Positions 61,826 through 64,000 of a DNA stretch of 64,000 nucleotides are shown here, piece after piece. The position numbers were made by a program, and so were the translations under genes. The notes beneath the pieces are model-generated. The model was not told the DNA's origin, made no database searches, and saw only the letters and a program-made list of their open reading frames with translations. Location: NCBI RefSeq assembly GCF_013423485.1, contig NZ_JABFFR010000015.1, positions 1 through 64,000 on the forward strand, given 5' to 3'. Position 1 is the stretch's first letter; each line of letters starts with the position of its first letter. The DNA is from Azospirillum oleiclasticum. GTDB taxonomy: Bacteria > Pseudomonadota > Alphaproteobacteria > Azospirillales > Azospirillaceae.

Positions 61826-61875
61826 GGAGCCATCCGTCAGGGTTCTTGAAGGAGCCATCCCTCAGGGTTCTTGAA
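61826..61875 (+). repeat. Two tandem 25-bp repeats beside the origin
   Basis: GGAGCCATCC(G/C)TCAGGGTTCTTGAA, written here as its two halves GGAGCCATCC and TCAGGGTTCTTGAA, occurs twice head to tail with one difference. It lies 65 bases beyond the last iteron. A role in copy control or partition (a parS-like site) is possible. Confidence 0.6.
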
Positions 61876-62150
61876 TATGTGGACCATCAGTTCACACGGA
61901 TTATCGGCGCAGGTCATGCGGACGGCCGGTTGTGGGGCACCGAAGAGATTGGTGGTATCGCAGACTTCACCGATGCCCCCAGTCAGCTGCAGAAGTTTAG
62001 ACTAAACCTGACGGTTGGCTAGAATGGCGGGGAGATTGCCGCCGGGGGTGGGGCGGAGCGGAGCCCCGTAGGGGCGCAGCGCGGCACCACTTCCGCGGCG
62101 CTCGCCTGATGCTCATGCTTCATCGCAACTGTGATGTTAATCAGCGTCAC
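61876..62150. other. 275-base region without a gene
   Basis: A short forward frame ends at TAG 62020-62022 (FTRIIGAGHADGRLWGTEEI, then GGIADFTDAPSQLQKFRL) and may be the tail of a lost gene. Next to it GGAGCCCCGTAGGGGCGC forms a small G+C hairpin. Nothing else is recognisable. Confidence 0.4.
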
Positions 62151-63032
62151 TCACCGTTCCGCGGGCACGGCTTCGACCTGATCGAGCAGCATCGCGACGA
62201 AGGCTTCCACTGCATGGCTTCGGCCCACATCCGGTTGGATGATGAAGTACGGGTTGGGCGCCGGCACCTCGATGCCGATCGGTCGGACCAACGTGCCACG
62301 CCGCAGATCTTCGGCACAGAGGATCGAGGTACCGACCGCGATGCCCAGTCCTTCGCGAGCGGCCTGGATGGACAGGTGCGCGTCTGGCAGGATCACCTCC
62401 TGACGGAAGTGTATGGGGCGCTTCGAGGAGGCTCCCAACAGGCGTGACCAATCCGTCCGGTCACGGGCATGCAGTCCCACGAGGCCTGAAAGCGATTCCG
62501 GCTTCGTGACCTCGCATTGGTAGGCAAGCGCGGGGCTGCAGACCGGGAAGTAGACCTCATCGCGAAGAATGGCGATCCGCGTGCCCGGGGCGGAGCACTC
62601 GCCATACGCGATCACGACATCCATCGTACCGTCCGCCTGATCCATTTGATACAGGCGAACGCTCATGAACGGGAAGCTCTGAGCGAAGGCGTCGATCACC
62701 CTCATCAGGCGAAGCGCCGCGAACGCGGGCGCACAGGAGACGCGAAGCTCGCCTTTGACATCCGTGGCACTGAGGTCCCGGCACACGGATGCAATATCCG
62801 CGAAGGCGCGTCCGACCGACTCGAACAACTTGGTCCCAGCCGCCGTCAGCGTGAGATCACGCTTGCTGCGAACGAACAGTGACTGCCCGACCTCCTGCTC
62901 CAACTGCCGCAACTGATGTCGGATCGCCCCCGGCGTGACATTGAGCGCCTTGGCCGCCGCCGCGATGCCACCCGCTGACACCATGGCGTGAAAGGAGCGA
63001 AGAGCCGTCAGATTTTGGCTGGGAGTTTTCAT
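62151..63032 (-). CDS. LysR-family regulator (GcvA-like)
   Basis: The 293-residue regulator has an N-terminal winged HTH (LTALRSFHAMVSAGGIAAAA, KALNVTPGAIRHQLRQLEQE, VGQSLFVRSKRDLTLTAAG) and a periplasmic-binding-like effector domain with LRVSCAPAFAALRLMRVIDA and LSIQAAREGLGIAVGTSILC, typical of the GcvA branch. It is divergent from the saccharopine-dehydrogenase-like gene. A perfect 10-bp palindrome begins 13 bases before its start, overlapping its own promoter, so it probably represses itself and controls the divergent gene. Confidence 0.92.
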   Translation of the reverse strand: MKTPSQNLTALRSFHAMVSAGGIAAAAKALNVTPGAIRHQLRQLEQEVGQSLFVRSKRDLTLTAAGTKLFESVGRAFADIASVCRDLSATDVKGELRVSCAPAFAALRLMRVIDAFAQSFPFMSVRLYQMDQADGTMDVVIAYGECSAPGTRIAILRDEVYFPVCSPALAYQCEVTKPESLSGLVGLHARDRTDWSRLLGASSKRPIHFRQEVILPDAHLSIQAAREGLGIAVGTSILCAEDLRRGTLVRPIGIEVPAPNPYFIIQPDVGRSHAVEAFVAMLLDQVEAVPAER

Positions 63033-63044
63033 GAGCGATCGCCC

Positions 63045-63069
63045 AATTCGTCAAATGAATTGACGAATT
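63045..63069. promoter_or_regulatory. Perfect palindrome in the LysR divergent region
   Basis: AATTCGTCAA and TTGACGAATT are perfect 10-bp arms around ATGAA. LysR proteins bind interrupted dyads with this geometry (T-N11-A). A further GTCAATTC half-site is at about 63091. The region is AT-rich compared with its neighbours. Confidence 0.7.
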
Positions 63070-63167
63070 ATACTATTTTTATTCGCTCAGGTCAATTCAA
63101 GTATCGATGTTAATAATGTGCAACGGTCCTATTGGTGCTGCCACAATTGCGGAGGTCGGTGGGCGCG

Positions 63168-64000
63168 ATGAAGATCCTGGTCCTGGGAGGCGCAGGCGGC
63201 ATGGCAAGCGGCACAGTCCGTGACCTGGTCGCACCCTATTCTCGAAACGTCATCGACATCGTTGTGGCCGACACGTCATTCCAGAAGGCCGATGCGTTGG
63301 TCACCGAGCTTGGAGACACCCGCCTCGGTGCCCGCATGCTCGACGTCTCGGATCGGCGCGCTCTGCGCGACGCTCTCGAGGGCAGGGATCTCTGCATCAA
63401 TGCCGTGCCGACCTTCGCCGGTCACCAGATGGCGATCTTCGAGGCCTGCTTCGATGCGCGCGTGGCCTATGTCGACTTTGGCGGCATGGGGGTCTTCACG
63501 GTTCGGCAGAAGGCCCACCACGCCCGCTGGCAAGAGGCCGGGGTGACGGCGGTTCTCGGACTCGGCGCCGACCCTGGTGTTTCGAACGTCATCTGCAAGG
63601 CCGTGGCGGAACGGCTCGACCGGATCGACGCCATAAACCTGTATTGGGCTGCGAAGAAGTTCGGCGCCGAGAGCCCTGTGCTCGAACCACCCTATGCCGT
63701 CTCGACCGTTCTCGCGGAATACGCCAACCCCTCGCAGCAATTCATCGGGGGCGAGCTGCGGGAAATGCCGCCCCGGTCGGGTCGCGAGGTGCTCCACCTG
63801 CCCGATCCGTTCGGCCCGACGGAGTTCATGTTCACCCAGCATTCCGAGCCGCTCACCGTTCCGTTCGCGGACGGTATCCGCGAGAAGGGCATCCGCGAGT
63901 TCACCTGGAAGCTCCATCTGCCCGATCGCGAGCACGAGGCCTGGACGGGCCTCGTGAAGGCCGGGTTCGGCGGCTTCGACGACCCGCTGACGGTCGACGG
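63168..64000 (+). CDS. Saccharopine dehydrogenase-like oxidoreductase (3' end outside window)
   Basis: The frame is open from ATG 63168 to the window edge, about 277 residues. The N-terminal Rossmann fold begins KILVLGGAGGMASGTVRDLV and continues with the saccharopine-dehydrogenase pattern: ARMLDVSDRRALRDALEGRD, LCINAVPTFAGHQMAIFEAC, VAYVDFGGMG, VLGLGADPGVSNVICKAVAE. Members of the family join or split amino acids and 2-oxo acids (lysine, spermidine or carboxynorspermidine routes). GGAGG lies about 14 bases before the ATG. Its divergent LysR neighbour suggests substrate induction. The exact reaction cannot be read. Confidence 0.85.
   Translation, partial: MKILVLGGAGGMASGTVRDLVAPYSRNVIDIVVADTSFQKADALVTELGDTRLGARMLDVSDRRALRDALEGRDLCINAVPTFAGHQMAIFEACFDARVAYVDFGGMGVFTVRQKAHHARWQEAGVTAVLGLGADPGVSNVICKAVAERLDRIDAINLYWAAKKFGAESPVLEPPYAVSTVLAEYANPSQQFIGGELREMPPRSGREVLHLPDPFGPTEFMFTQHSEPLTVPFADGIREKGIREFTWKLHLPDREHEAWTGLVKAGFGGFDDPLTVD

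Noticed and set aside
1..64000. Search for tRNA and rRNA genes
   Set aside because: No segment with a TTCGA-type T-loop in a plausible cloverleaf, and no rRNA-like conserved stretch, was noticed by eye; a covariance-model scan would be needed to exclude short RNA genes.

Overview
The window is about 70% G+C, has tightly packed operons with ATGA/GTGA start-stop overlaps, and carries alphaproteobacterial gene types (an aapJQMP-type transporter, tripartite tricarboxylate transporters, a pRiA4b ORF-3 protein, ISKra4/IS3/IS66/IS30 debris). With a single iteron-type rep-parA-parB locus at the right end it reads as part of a large plasmid or chromid of an Azospirillum-like bacterium (Rhodospirillales). 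The genus is an inference from gene content, not from a marker gene.

Layout. (1) 1-11.4 kb is an iron-acquisition locus. A salicylate-type siderophore NRPS (carrier plus heterocyclization domain, cut by the window edge) and an unusual fusion of salicyl-AMP ligase with salicylate synthase run leftward. Divergent from them are a FecI-like sigma factor, a FecR regulator, a FecA-like TonB-dependent receptor, and three small or membrane proteins including a PepSY protein. (2) 11.4-22.8 kb alternates IS remnants with a two-component system, two small exported proteins, a DevBCA/MacAB-like ABC exporter, a pRiA4b ORF-3 protein, a tyrosine recombinase and an apparently intact IS3-family element nested in a truncated ISKra4 element. 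(3) 22.9-33.9 kb is a catabolic unit for a small hydroxy or sugar acid: DUF1537 kinase, PdxA2, iron alcohol dehydrogenase, DapA-like aldolase, 2-hydroxyacid dehydrogenase and a LarA-like nickel-pincer protein. A divergent GntR regulator and a TctCBA transporter follow, with a shared palindrome in both control regions. (4) 33.9-35.6 kb is a graveyard of at least four IS fragments. (5) 35.7-52.4 kb is an amino-acid/amine unit: GntR, two class-III aminotransferases, a TPP enzyme, GabD-like dehydrogenase, a broken LysR gene, the Aap transporter split around an RpiR regulator, a frameshifted chemoreceptor and a PLP decarboxylase. (6) 52.4-57.8 kb holds decayed mobility functions: IS66, relaxase, VirB8/9/10 remnants and a BrnT toxin remnant with its intact HTH partner. 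(7) 58.3-61.9 kb is the replication/partition module with iterons and a DnaA box. (8) 62.1-64.0 kb has a LysR regulator divergent from a saccharopine-dehydrogenase-like gene, separated by a perfect 10-bp palindrome.

Working together: the left end makes, senses and imports a phenolate siderophore; the middle imports and degrades a sugar acid and amino acids under local repressors; the right end replicates and partitions the replicon, whose conjugation genes appear to be decaying. All family calls come from reading motifs by eye; no database search was run.
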